Positions 54,483 through 62,860 of a DNA stretch of 64,000 bases are shown one piece after another. Position numbers and translations under genes: made by a program. The notes beneath the pieces are model-generated. The model was not told where the DNA came from and ran no database searches. It worked only from the letters and a program-made list of their open reading frames with translations. Numbering within the stretch: the stretch's first letter is position 1; every line of letters begins with the position of its first letter. This DNA comes from Thermoplasmata archaeon. Its GTDB lineage: Archaea > Thermoplasmatota > Thermoplasmata > Methanomassiliicoccales > Methanomethylophilaceae. Where the stretch lies: the NCBI GenBank assembly GCA_015063245.1, contig SUSV01000002.1, forward strand, positions 124,001 to 188,000. Direction: 5' to 3'.

Positions 54483-55028
54483 TCATTCGTCCGACAGAAC
54501 CGCATAGAGCTTGAGGTCGGAATAGGTCCCGTCCCTGTTCCTCTGGGCATCGCGCATGATCCCCTCGAACTGCATCCCTATCTTCTTCAGGATGTTCTCG
54601 GAGGCGCTGTTCTCCGGGTGGCATGTGCCTTGGATGCGGTGGATACCTATCTGCTTGAATGCGAAATCCCTTACGGCCAGTGCTGCTTCGGTCCCGTATC
54701 CCTTGCCCCACCATCTGCTTCCCAGGCTGTATCCAATCTCGCAAGAGCGGGCATCGAAATCGATCTCGAACAGGCCGATGGCTCCGATGACCATGCCGTC
54801 CACGGTTATCGCCCATCCGTAGAAATCCGAGTTGTTCTAGTAGCACTGGATGTGCGTCTCGATGAACTTCTCGCATCCTTCCTTGGTGGTGCAGGGCGCG
54901 AAGCTCACATACCTGTATACAAGGGGATCGGAGCCGTAGTTCCTGTAGAGGTCCTCCAGGTCGGACTGCATGAAACGGCGGAGTGCAAGCCTCTCAGTAT
55001 CTATCCGGACGGTACCGATGCTCCTCAT
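54483..55028 (-). CDS. GNAT (RimJ/RimL-type) acetyltransferase with in-frame TAG
   Basis: 182 codons from ATG 55028 to TGA, continuous except for one TAG at codon 64 (54839-54837). Before it: TERLALRRFMQSDLEDLYRN and VYRYVSF. After it, in the same frame: FYGWAITVDGMVIGAIGLFE, then the acetyl-CoA loop RWWGKGYGTEAALAV and NSASENILKKIGMQFEG. Together they make a complete RimJ/RimL-like N-acetyltransferase of normal length. Because no other gene in the window ends in TAG, and related methanogens decode TAG as pyrrolysine, read-through is plausible. Otherwise it is a nonsense-mutated pseudogene. No second lesion is visible. Confidence 0.75.
54837..54839 (-). other. In-frame amber (TAG) codon, candidate pyrrolysine site
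   Basis: Flanked by Gln-Cys-Tyr and Asn-Asn-Ser-Asp, in a surface-exposed linker before the YGWAI strand of the GNAT fold. Methylamine methyltransferase genes show the same feature in Pyl-using archaea. Confidence 0.6.
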
Positions 55029-55162
55029 GCCCAGATGTATCTTTTACAGGTATTTACTCAGTTCTGAGGCCATGGTAACAGTTAATAACCGTGACAGGAG
55101 ATTGTATTATAGGTGATCCGCACGGATGACAATACGAAAAGAAGATAGGGGTATGGATCACA

Positions 55163-55348
55163 GTGTCCTTATTCACAATCTATCTGGTCAGCATAATCGT
55201 GGCGATAGCCTTCACCGAGCTGTCCCTCTTCGTAGTGGCCGTCTATGCCGTCGCCATGCTTCTGTTCCTCTCTGTGCTTGCATTCGAGGGCTGGCAGAGG
55301 ATCAAGGAGATAGATGGAGGTCTTGAGGATGCTGTTGACAACTACTGA
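55163..55348 (+). CDS. Small two-helix membrane protein
   Basis: 61 aa from the GTG at 55163: FTIYLVSIIVAIAFTELSLF and VVAVYAVAMLLFLSVLAFEG are the hydrophobic helices, then a short charged tail. No in-frame ATG exists, while an ATG at 55126 behind a TATA-like TATTATAG is in another frame and yields an unconvincing Arg/His-rich peptide. The start is therefore weakly supported. Its end overlaps the YbjQ-like gene by 20 bp. Confidence 0.5.
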   Translation: MSLFTIYLVSIIVAIAFTELSLFVVAVYAVAMLLFLSVLAFEGWQRIKEIDGGLEDAVDNY

Positions 55349-55640
55349 GAACATACCCAGAAAGAGCTACGAGATCATAGGCATCGCCAAGGGGAACATG
55401 ATCCAGACGAAGAACATCGGCCGTGACATATCCCAGGCAGCGAAGTCGATCGTGGGAGGGGAGCTCAAGAACTACGTCAAGATGATGAACGAATCACGTG
55501 CGATCGCTACCCAGAGGATGGTCGAGGATGCGGAGGCCCAGGGTGCGGATGCGGTCGTCTGCATGAGGTATGTGACATCCATGATATCAGCGGGCGCCGC
55601 GGAGATCACCGTATATGGTACCGCCGTCAGATATATCTGA
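55329..55640 (+). CDS. YbjQ/UPF0145 family protein
   Basis: 103 aa. The ATG at 55329 is preferred because GGAGGT (55317-55322) lies 6 nt upstream; 55314 is also ATG. TTENIPRKSYEIIGIAKGNMIQ, AIATQRMVEDAEAQGADAVVCMRY and the C-terminal EITVYGTAVRY match the YbjQ family, which forms pentamers and has been linked to metal or envelope stress. Function unknown. Confidence 0.82.
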   Translation: MLLTTTENIPRKSYEIIGIAKGNMIQTKNIGRDISQAAKSIVGGELKNYVKMMNESRAIATQRMVEDAEAQGADAVVCMRYVTSMISAGAAEITVYGTAVRYI

Positions 55641-55673
55641 CAGTCAGTGCAATCAAGGTCGTCGAGGGGTACA

Positions 55674-56162
55674 GTGGAGTCGGATTTCGAGAAGAGCGTC
55701 AGGGAGTTCCTTGCCAGGCCGCCATTCGGTCTCAGAGGCCTCAAGGCTGAACAGCTGGCACTGTTCTGCGAAGCCCTTACCCACGACAGCTTCACGAACG
55801 AGGCGGCGGATATGGATCCGCCCAGGAACGTCCCCTCATATGAACGGCTGGAGTTCCTCGGCGATGCCGTTCTTGAGTTCCTGGTCTGCGAGCACGTCTA
55901 CAAGGAGACTGATATCGTGGAGGGTCCGATGACCGATTACAAGCAGGATAAGGTGGCGAACCATATGCTCTCCCAAAGGATAGTGGAGAGGGGCGTGGAC
56001 ATCGATTCGGTCATGAGGGTCGGGAACGGGCACAGGAAAGGGAACATGAAGGTCATCGAGGAGAACATGCGTGCGGACTGCTTCGAGGCCCTGGTCGCAG
56101 CAACATACCTCTGTTTCGGTCTGGATGAGGCCCGCAGATTAGTCCATTCGGTAGTCTTGTAA
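55674..56162 (+). CDS. Ribonuclease III domain protein without dsRBD
   Basis: 162 aa from the GTG at 55674 (an earlier GTG lies at 55647); ends in TAA. The RNase III signature ERLEFLGDAVLEFLV (residues about 60-75) and the second acidic pair in RADCFEALVAATYL are present, so the catalytic Mg site looks intact. ALTHDSFTNE is the first helix of the fold. No double-stranded RNA-binding domain follows. RNase III is uncommon in archaea; it may process structured RNA or be of bacterial origin. AGGGGT just upstream is the likely ribosome site. Confidence 0.85.
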   Translation: MESDFEKSVREFLARPPFGLRGLKAEQLALFCEALTHDSFTNEAADMDPPRNVPSYERLEFLGDAVLEFLVCEHVYKETDIVEGPMTDYKQDKVANHMLSQRIVERGVDIDSVMRVGNGHRKGNMKVIEENMRADCFEALVAATYLCFGLDEARRLVHSVVL

Positions 56163-56206
56163 AGCGTGCACGTAATGTTATTAACAACGGTCCCCGATAC
56201 ACCTGC

Positions 56207-57133
56207 ATGGACCAGAATGTCGTCACAACAGCTCAGGAAATCCGTGATATGAGCATCCGCGGTGCCGGAAGGATAGCAAGGGCGGGAGCAGGAGCTATCG
56301 GGAAGTTCGCAGAGTCGTACAGCGGCAACGACATGGCCCAATTCAGGAAGGATCTGGATGAAGCCGTGAAGATTCTGCTGGATTCCAGACCTACCGCAGT
56401 ATCCCTCTGGAACGGGGTGCACGCCTCCATCAAAGGAGTCGAGGATATCGATAAGGTAGACGATGCCAGGGAGCTTCTGACGAGGAACTCCAATGAGTTC
56501 ATCGCGGAGTCCAACGAGGCGGTCAAGACGATCGCACGCATCGGGGCCAAGAGGATAGAGGACGGCGACACCATAATGACGCACTGCAACAGCAGCGTGG
56601 CGATCAGCGTGATCGCGCAGGCTCACAGGCAGGGCAAGGACATCAAGGTGTACGCCACGGAATCCCGCCCATGGAGACAGGGTATCCTCACTGTGAACGA
56701 TCTTGCGAAGGAAGGCATCGACACCACCCTCATCATCGACAGTGCTGTGCGCCTGATGATGAAGAAGATGGACAAGGTATTCGTCGGCGCGGACACCATC
56801 ACATCGCACGGTGCGCTGATCAACAAGATCGGAACCTCCCAGCTGGCATTGGCTGCACACGAGGCGAGGGTCCAGTTCTATGTTTGCAGCGAGACCTATA
56901 AGTTCTCGCCGCTGACGCTTTCAGGGGATATGGTCAAGATAGAGGAGCGTGACATGTCCGAGGTCGTGAGGCCCGGGGAGATACCGGATTCGGTCAAGGT
57001 ATGCAATCCGGTGTTCGATGTCACGCCGGCAGAGTACATAAGCGGGATAATCTCGGAGGTCGGGCTGATCTCCCCGGGTTCCGTTTACGACGTCATGCAG
57101 AGAAAATTTGGAACGGAGTTATTGAAGGAGTGA
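56207..57133 (+). CDS. Ribose-1,5-bisphosphate isomerase
   Basis: 308 aa, eIF2B-alpha-like fold. Converts ribose 1,5-bisphosphate to ribulose 1,5-bisphosphate. Family blocks: the N-terminal IRDMSIRGAGRIARAGAGAIG, DGDTIMTHCNSSVA (catalytic Cys), ATESRPWRQG and KVFVGADTITSHGALINKIGT (catalytic Asp). It directly precedes RubisCO (4 bp gap) and AMP phosphorylase, so this is the isomerase of the archaeal AMP pathway, not a translation factor. Confidence 0.93.
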   Translation: MDQNVVTTAQEIRDMSIRGAGRIARAGAGAIGKFAESYSGNDMAQFRKDLDEAVKILLDSRPTAVSLWNGVHASIKGVEDIDKVDDARELLTRNSNEFIAESNEAVKTIARIGAKRIEDGDTIMTHCNSSVAISVIAQAHRQGKDIKVYATESRPWRQGILTVNDLAKEGIDTTLIIDSAVRLMMKKMDKVFVGADTITSHGALINKIGTSQLALAAHEARVQFYVCSETYKFSPLTLSGDMVKIEERDMSEVVRPGEIPDSVKVCNPVFDVTPAEYISGIISEVGLISPGSVYDVMQRKFGTELLKE

Positions 57134-57137
57134 GAGT

Positions 57138-58367
57138 ATGGATTCGTATCTTCATCTTGGAGAGCCTGTCGATCAGGACAACTATGTGGTATGCAAGTAC
57201 CGTGTGACAACGGACCTTCCAATCGAGAAGGCCGCTGAGGCCATAGCTGCGGAGCAGTCCACCGGGACATGGACCGGAATCTCGACACTCAACACCGAGA
57301 TATTCAACAATCTCGGGGCCAGGGTCGTGGACATCTCGGGGGACGAGATTATAGTGGAGTTCCCGACCGACGATTTCAGCATCGAGGTCGGAGCGGTTCC
57401 CCAGATCCTCAGTGTCATAGCAGGGAATCTATTCGGTCTCGGAGCATTGAAGGGAGTGAGGTTGGAGGACGTGACATTCCCCAAATCGATCCTTTCGCAG
57501 TTCAAAGGCCCGAAGTTCGGTGCCGACGGTATCAGGAAGGCACTGGACCGTCCCGAGAAGCCCCTCGTGGGGACCATAGTCAAGCCCAAGATCGGTCTCG
57601 ACCCAAAGAACACAGCGAAATACGTGTACGAGGCGGGAGCCGGAGGGCTCACCAACTCCAAGGACGACGAGACCCTCGTCGACCAGGCGTTCTGCCCCAT
57701 AGAGGACAGGACCGTCGCGGTCGCGGAGGCATTGGATAGGCTGGAGAGCGAGGGCCACAAGATGATGCACGCCATCAACGTCAGCACCCGTGGCGACAAG
57801 ATCGTCGAGCTCGCAGAGAAGGTCCAGTCGTGGGGCGCCAGGGAGATCATGGTCGATGTCATTACATGCGGTTTCGGAGCGGTGCAGGCATTGGCGGAGG
57901 ACCCGTCCATCAAGGTGCCGATCCATGTCCACAGGACTATGCACGGCGCGTTCACGAAGGACCCGCTCCACGGAATCGCCATGCTCCCGCTGACTAAGCT
58001 GGTCAGGATGTGCGGAGGGGATGCCCTCCACATCGGAACCCTGGGGGTCGGGAAGATGTCCGGAAGCACCAAGGAGGACAGCAACCTGACCGCATGCCTC
58101 GGAAACGACGTCCCGTACAAGACGGTCATGCCCGTATGCTCCGGAGGTGTCTACCCCGGAATCGTCGAGGCCATCGTGAAGAAGGCGGGATTCAACGTGC
58201 AGATCCAGGCCGGAGGAGGCGTCGCAGGGCACCCCGGCGGGGTCAAGGCAGGAGCCATGGGAATTAGCCAGGCGGTCGACGCGGCCTATCTGGGAATCCC
58301 TAAGGAGGAATATGCCAAGGACCATAAGGAATTGGCAATCGCATTGGAAACGTGGGGATCTAAATGA
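57138..58367 (+). CDS. rbcL: Ribulose-bisphosphate carboxylase, form III
   Basis: 409 aa, a single large subunit. Catalytic residues visible: the lysine in IVKPKIGL, the carbamylated lysine and metal acids in SKDDE (about 175), the histidine pair in HVHRTMHGAF, and loop-6 lysine in GVGKMSGSTKED. The segment before the KDDE motif reads GGLTNSKDDE instead of the usual GGxDFxKDDE, so two normally conserved positions differ. It carboxylates RuBP made from AMP to give two 3-phosphoglycerate. Overlaps AMP phosphorylase by 4 bp. Confidence 0.93.
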   Translation: MDSYLHLGEPVDQDNYVVCKYRVTTDLPIEKAAEAIAAEQSTGTWTGISTLNTEIFNNLGARVVDISGDEIIVEFPTDDFSIEVGAVPQILSVIAGNLFGLGALKGVRLEDVTFPKSILSQFKGPKFGADGIRKALDRPEKPLVGTIVKPKIGLDPKNTAKYVYEAGAGGLTNSKDDETLVDQAFCPIEDRTVAVAEALDRLESEGHKMMHAINVSTRGDKIVELAEKVQSWGAREIMVDVITCGFGAVQALAEDPSIKVPIHVHRTMHGAFTKDPLHGIAMLPLTKLVRMCGGDALHIGTLGVGKMSGSTKEDSNLTACLGNDVPYKTVMPVCSGGVYPGIVEAIVKKAGFNVQIQAGGGVAGHPGGVKAGAMGISQAVDAAYLGIPKEEYAKDHKELAIALETWGSK

Positions 58368-59875
58368 GATTCAACGTCAAGACATTCAACATCAGCACCC
58401 CTGAGCCGCAGGTCCTTCTCGAGAGCGAGGACTGCAAGGTCCTCGGAGTGAAGGTGAACGACCGTGTGATGATCAGCGGGGAGAAGTCCACTATCGCATT
58501 GGTGTCCTACGCTGACGGTGTCGTTGACCGCGGTACAGCGTATATGTCCACATCGCTCTTCGAGAAGGTCGGGACCAACAAGGACGGTACGGTGGACATC
58601 ATGTTCGCACATGCGCCGGATTCCGTCCGCTACATCCGCAAGAAGATGGACGGGGAGAGACTCAACAAGGAGCAGATCGAGGCGATAGTCGAGGATATCC
58701 TGGATAACCGGCTCTCCAACATCGAGATATCGGCATGGCTGACGGCTCTCTACATCAACGGCATGGACATCGACGAGATAGCCGATTTCACCATGGCCAT
58801 GGCCAACACAGGGGATATCATCAAATTCTCAAGGAAGCCTGTGTTCGACTTCCACAGCCTCGGAGGCGTCCCCGGTAACAAGATCACGCCCATCGTGGTA
58901 TCCATCGTCGCCGCAGCCGGGCTGATGATCCCCAAGACGTCATCCCGTGCGATCAGCAGTGCATGCGGAACCTCCGATTTCGTCGAGACGTTCTGCGACA
59001 TCGAGCTGGAGGCATCCAAGCTCATGAGCATCTCGGAGAATGTCGGAGGAGTGTTCGCATGGGGCGGATCCATGAATCTGGCACCTGTGGATGATATGGT
59101 CATCAGGATCGAGCATCCCCTCGGTATCAACCCAAGGGCGCAGATGCTCGCATCCATCATGAGCAAGAAGGTCGCCATGGGTTCGACCCATCTCCTGGTG
59201 GACATCCCCACCGGGCAGGGGACCAAGGTCCCCACCCTCGAGGCTGCCAAGGCATATGCCCGTGACCTTATGGACCTGGGAGAGAGGATCGGAATGCACG
59301 TGGAGTGCGCCATCACCTATGCGGACCAGCCTATCGGAAGCGCCATCGGGCCGAACCTCGAGGCGAGGGAGTGCATCAGCATCCTGGAAGGCAACAAGCA
59401 CCCTGCCAGCGTGGTGGAGAAGGCGCTGGAGTGCGCAGGCATAATCTTCGAGATGGCAGGCATATCTAACGGTGTCGCAAGGGCCAAGTCGCTCCTGGAG
59501 TCGGGTGCCGCGCATGAGAAGTTCTTGGAGATCGTGCAGGCACAGGGCGGAAGGGCCGACCTCAAGTCCTCGGACCTCCAGCCGGGTAAGTACTCCTACG
59601 ATGTGGTCGCCACGCATTCAGGATATGTCCACACGATCTTCAACAAGGAGATCGTCAACGTTGCCAAGATCGCAGGGTCGCCCAGCGACAAAGGTGCCGG
59701 GCTGCTGATCTTCAAGAAGAAGGGCCAGAGGGTCGAGGAGGGTGATGTCCTCATGACCATCTACGCCGAGAGCGAGGCCAAGCTGAAGAGGGCCAAGGAG
59801 GCCGCTCTGAGCAACAACCCGTTCGACATCGAGGGAATGCTCATCAAGAGGGTCGCCGACATCAAGCCGAGATGA
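58364..59875 (+). CDS. deoA: AMP phosphorylase
   Basis: 503 aa. The archaeal enzyme of the thymidine-phosphorylase superfamily that splits AMP with phosphate to adenine and ribose 1,5-bisphosphate. An N-terminal extra domain (1-85, oligomerisation) precedes the helical/beta core with FDFHSLGGVPGNKITPIVVS, SSRAISSACGTSDFVE and the C-terminal barrel (GYVHTIFNKEIVNVAKIAGSP). Completes the operon with R15P isomerase and RubisCO. The next gene overlaps by 4 bp. Confidence 0.94.
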   Translation: MRFNVKTFNISTPEPQVLLESEDCKVLGVKVNDRVMISGEKSTIALVSYADGVVDRGTAYMSTSLFEKVGTNKDGTVDIMFAHAPDSVRYIRKKMDGERLNKEQIEAIVEDILDNRLSNIEISAWLTALYINGMDIDEIADFTMAMANTGDIIKFSRKPVFDFHSLGGVPGNKITPIVVSIVAAAGLMIPKTSSRAISSACGTSDFVETFCDIELEASKLMSISENVGGVFAWGGSMNLAPVDDMVIRIEHPLGINPRAQMLASIMSKKVAMGSTHLLVDIPTGQGTKVPTLEAAKAYARDLMDLGERIGMHVECAITYADQPIGSAIGPNLEARECISILEGNKHPASVVEKALECAGIIFEMAGISNGVARAKSLLESGAAHEKFLEIVQAQGGRADLKSSDLQPGKYSYDVVATHSGYVHTIFNKEIVNVAKIAGSPSDKGAGLLIFKKKGQRVEEGDVLMTIYAESEAKLKRAKEAALSNNPFDIEGMLIKRVADIKPR

Positions 59876-60630
59876 CCTGCAGACTGGTGTTCACAGTCGA
59901 CGTCGACCGCGACGTCAATATCCATATCGACGGCACGGATGCCGCAGGCTCCATAGACCGCGGTTCAGGGACAGGTCCGAGGTTCTCATCCTCCGAGAGG
60001 GGGCTGGGCATAATATTGGACATCCTGGACGAGCTGGGCATCAGGGCCACATTCTTCGTCGAGGGCAGGACGGCCGAGACATTCGACTGCTCGGTCATAT
60101 CGGGGCATTGCGTGGGATTCCACGGGTACGACCATGAGGACCTGACCTTGGTGAAGGATCTCAGCGATGTCATGGATAGAGGATATCTGGCTGTGAAAGA
60201 CAGGATCTCAGCACCGACCTGTTTCCGCGCACCGTTCATGTCGGAGGACGACCGCGTCCTCGCGGAGCTGGAGAGGCTGGGCATAAGGCATGATTCGTCG
60301 GTTTATGCGGATCCAGGAACGCTCCCTTACTGCATCGGAGGCATCACACAGCACCCGGTAGCCAAGGGCAGGGATGCTGACGGCAGGACCATAGCCGCAT
60401 ATCTGTGGCCTATGCACGAGGGCAAGAGGAAACCGTCGGATTATATCGATCTCGCAGCTTCCATGGATGACGGGGAATTGGTGCTGTCTACACACAGCTG
60501 GCACATGGTCGAGAGGAGAGACGACGGTGTCATGGCGGACGATTGGGTCTCCGGCAATGCGAGGGATGTCAAACATGTCATAGAAGGGATCCTCGACGCG
60601 GGATTCGTACCCTCGATCATAACCGGGTGA
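59872..60630 (+). CDS. NodB-type polysaccharide deacetylase
   Basis: 252 aa, carbohydrate esterase 4 fold without signal peptide. TVDVDRD provides the catalytic and metal Asp pair; FHGYDHEDL the two metal histidines; FRAPFMSEDD and LSTHSWHM further motifs. It should remove N-acetyl groups from a sugar substrate or act on a related amide. It overlaps AMP phosphorylase, but a shared pathway is not obvious. Confidence 0.85.
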   Translation: MTCRLVFTVDVDRDVNIHIDGTDAAGSIDRGSGTGPRFSSSERGLGIILDILDELGIRATFFVEGRTAETFDCSVISGHCVGFHGYDHEDLTLVKDLSDVMDRGYLAVKDRISAPTCFRAPFMSEDDRVLAELERLGIRHDSSVYADPGTLPYCIGGITQHPVAKGRDADGRTIAAYLWPMHEGKRKPSDYIDLAASMDDGELVLSTHSWHMVERRDDGVMADDWVSGNARDVKHVIEGILDAGFVPSIITG

Positions 60631-60634
60631 TAAC

Positions 60635-61237
60635 ATGGACATCGGATTCAGGGACACGGTGCCGGAGGACTTCGGTGACCTTTCGCGGATAATCGACGAT
60701 GAATGGGAGTTTGGGCTATATTCAGAGGAGAACGGCCGCAGGATGGCCGAGTTCTATCTCCTTAGCTGTATCGACGGTTCGGACAGGGCTGTGACGCTTC
60801 TGGCGGATGGAAAGGCCAAGGGTGTGCTCATCCTGAAGGAGATGGGCGGGCCGGCCATCGATATGTCCGAGGAGCTGTCCCTGCTGCAAGGCGAATTATC
60901 ATCCGATCCCGGGTTCAGGCAGCTGCTGGAGGACATGGACAGCCTCTACGGATGCTATACCGGGTTCGCGAATGATGCCAAGAGGGACGAATGGGCGGAG
61001 CTCAGGCTCCTGATCGTCGCTGATGAATGCAAGGGGCATGGATTCGGAAGGATGATGATGGATGAGGCCGAGAGGATCGCCGAATCGTCCAGGAAGACGG
61101 GATTCTTCTTCTACACCGACACAGACTGCAACTTCGGATTCTACGACCATATAGGCTCTTCGAGGGTGGCCGAGAGGGAGATCATGTGCATGGGGACGCC
61201 GTTGACAGTCTACGGATACAGTCTGGTCTTCCGTTGA
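60635..61237 (+). CDS. GNAT family N-acetyltransferase
   Basis: 200 aa. FRDTVPEDFGDLSRIIDDEW at the start; the acetyl-CoA-binding stretch is LLIVADECKGHGFGRMMMDEAERIA (residues about 125-150); FFFYTDTDCNFGFYDHIG follows. An insertion of about 45 residues (PAIDMSEELSLLQGELSSDP) separates the first strands from the core. Substrate unknown. The ATG lies 4 bp after the deacetylase stop. Confidence 0.8.
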   Translation: MDIGFRDTVPEDFGDLSRIIDDEWEFGLYSEENGRRMAEFYLLSCIDGSDRAVTLLADGKAKGVLILKEMGGPAIDMSEELSLLQGELSSDPGFRQLLEDMDSLYGCYTGFANDAKRDEWAELRLLIVADECKGHGFGRMMMDEAERIAESSRKTGFFFYTDTDCNFGFYDHIGSSRVAEREIMCMGTPLTVYGYSLVFR

Positions 61238-61259
61238 ACTCCTGATTTTGTGCGCGCTA

Positions 61260-61267
61260 TTATATAG
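61260..61267 (+). promoter_or_regulatory. TATA box of folD
   Basis: TTATATAG, 33-40 bp before the ATG at 61301; leader of about 10 nt. Confidence 0.5.
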
Positions 61268-61300
61268 GGCACAGGTTATCGAACGCCCACTGTGAGAGCC

Positions 61301-62188
61301 ATGACAAAGCTCATTTTAGGTAAGGATGTGGCAGCAGAGATCTATGAGGAGCTCAGGGAGAGGATCGAATTCCTGAAATCCAAGGGCATCACCCCCGGAC
61401 TCGCTGTCGTGCTCGTCGGAGATGACCCCGCTTCCCAGGTCTACGTCAGGAAGAAGGGCGAGATGTGTGAGGAACTCGGAATGAAGTCGCTCACTGTACG
61501 CATGCCCGCGGAGACCACACAGGAGCAGCTCATGGCAAAGGTGGATGAACTGAACAAGGACTCCTCCATTCACGGATTCCTTGTTCAGCTCCCTCTGCCC
61601 AAGCACCTCGACGAGGAGGCCGTCATCAATGCCATCGACCCGTCCAAGGATGTGGATTGCTTCCACCCCAGCAACGTAGGGCGCGTCCTCATAGGCAATC
61701 CGGATTTCCTCCCGGCTACGCCCGCCGGTGTCCAGCAGATGCTGATCAGGTCAGGCGTCGAGACGTCGGGGAAGCATGTCGTCGTCATCGGACGCAGCAA
61801 CATCGTCGGGAAGCCCATGGCCGCGATGATGGTCCAGAAGGGCGCAGGCGCGGATTCCACAGTATCGATCGTACATTCACGCACAAAGAACCTGCCCGAG
61901 ATCACGAGGCAGGCCGACATACTCATCGTCGCGATAGGGAAACCGCGCTTCGTCACGCCGGACATGGTGAAGGAGGGGGCCGTCGTCATCGACGTCGGGA
62001 CCAACAGGATCGAGGATCCCACCCATCCCAAGGGAAGCAGGCTCGTCGGCGATGTGGATTTCGACAATGTTAAGGACAAGACGTCCGCAATCACACCCGT
62101 CCCCGGCGGGGTCGGACCCATGACAATCTGCATGCTCATGGCCAACGCGGTCAAGGCAGCGGAGACAGCCTCAGGAGTGAGACTATGA
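61301..62188 (+). CDS. folD: Methylene-tetrahydrofolate dehydrogenase/cyclohydrolase
   Basis: 295 aa. A bifunctional one-carbon enzyme of tetrahydrofolate metabolism. VLVGDDPASQVYVRKKGEMC contains the catalytic Tyr and Lys; GFLVQLPLPKHLDE, the NADP-loop VVIGRSNIVGKPMAAMM and the C-terminal TPVPGGVGPMTICML are diagnostic. Its presence implies folate use beside any methanopterin system; many methanogens lack it. An in-frame GTG at 61292 could be an alternative start. Overlaps kptA by 4 bp. Confidence 0.96.
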   Translation: MTKLILGKDVAAEIYEELRERIEFLKSKGITPGLAVVLVGDDPASQVYVRKKGEMCEELGMKSLTVRMPAETTQEQLMAKVDELNKDSSIHGFLVQLPLPKHLDEEAVINAIDPSKDVDCFHPSNVGRVLIGNPDFLPATPAGVQQMLIRSGVETSGKHVVVIGRSNIVGKPMAAMMVQKGAGADSTVSIVHSRTKNLPEITRQADILIVAIGKPRFVTPDMVKEGAVVIDVGTNRIEDPTHPKGSRLVGDVDFDNVKDKTSAITPVPGGVGPMTICMLMANAVKAAETASGVRL

Positions 62189-62847
62189 TAAGAGAATGCG
62201 AAGATCACGGATACTACCGCAGCGAGCGCTGCCCAGTCTGCGGCGAGGAAGGCAAGTTCATAATGTCCGACTTCGAGGTCGAGAAGATCGGAAGGAGCCT
62301 CGCAGGAATGCTCAGGCACGGAAAGTACGGCCTCAAGATGGACAGCCAGGGATATGTCTCCACACGTGACGTCCTGGACAAGATCAAGGAGCTCAACCCC
62401 CGCATGAAATGGCTGAGGATCAGGCACCTGGAGGCTCTCGTCGACACCGATCCCAAAGGAAGGTACTGCATCTCCGGCGGAAAGATCAGAGCGACTTACG
62501 GGCACACAATCCAGCTCGATATCAGGCTGGACTGCGAGAACATCCCTGAGGAGCTCTTCTACCCTACCAACGAGGAGGAGGTCGAGGGTCTTTTGGAGAA
62601 CGGTATCGTTCCCGTCGACCGTTCGATGGTCCACCTCTCAAGGACGTTCGGCGACGCGATGCGCGCCGGGCTCGTGCACACCGAGGACCCCATAATCCTC
62701 GGAATCGACACGGACATGTGCATGGACATGGGCTGCGACATAGGAAAGGCAGCACGTACGGTCTATCTCTGCCACTCAGTGCCCGCAGAGGCAATATTCG
62801 TGGCAGACCCCGACGAGTACGGAACCGATGAGGGTTCCGACGAATGA
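62185..62847 (+). CDS. kptA: RNA 2'-phosphotransferase (Tpt1/KptA)
   Basis: 220 aa. Transfers the 2'-phosphate of ligated tRNA to NAD. The N-terminal zinc-binding extension CPVC with CEDH (residues 1-25) is typical of archaeal forms. The core has LRHGKYGLKMDSQGYV, KIRATYGHTIQ and LFYPTN, giving the R-H-R-R catalytic set. A terminal acidic tail. It overlaps folD by 4 bp, so folD-kptA-marker 11 may be an operon. Confidence 0.92.
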   Translation: MIRECEDHGYYRSERCPVCGEEGKFIMSDFEVEKIGRSLAGMLRHGKYGLKMDSQGYVSTRDVLDKIKELNPRMKWLRIRHLEALVDTDPKGRYCISGGKIRATYGHTIQLDIRLDCENIPEELFYPTNEEEVEGLLENGIVPVDRSMVHLSRTFGDAMRAGLVHTEDPIILGIDTDMCMDMGCDIGKAARTVYLCHSVPAEAIFVADPDEYGTDEGSDE

Positions 62848-62860
62848 TCCAGGTGATCGA

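Noticed and set aside
56207-57133. Translation factor eIF2B alpha subunit
   Set aside because: Sequence motifs and direct linkage to RubisCO and AMP phosphorylase identify it as the ribose-1,5-bisphosphate isomerase.
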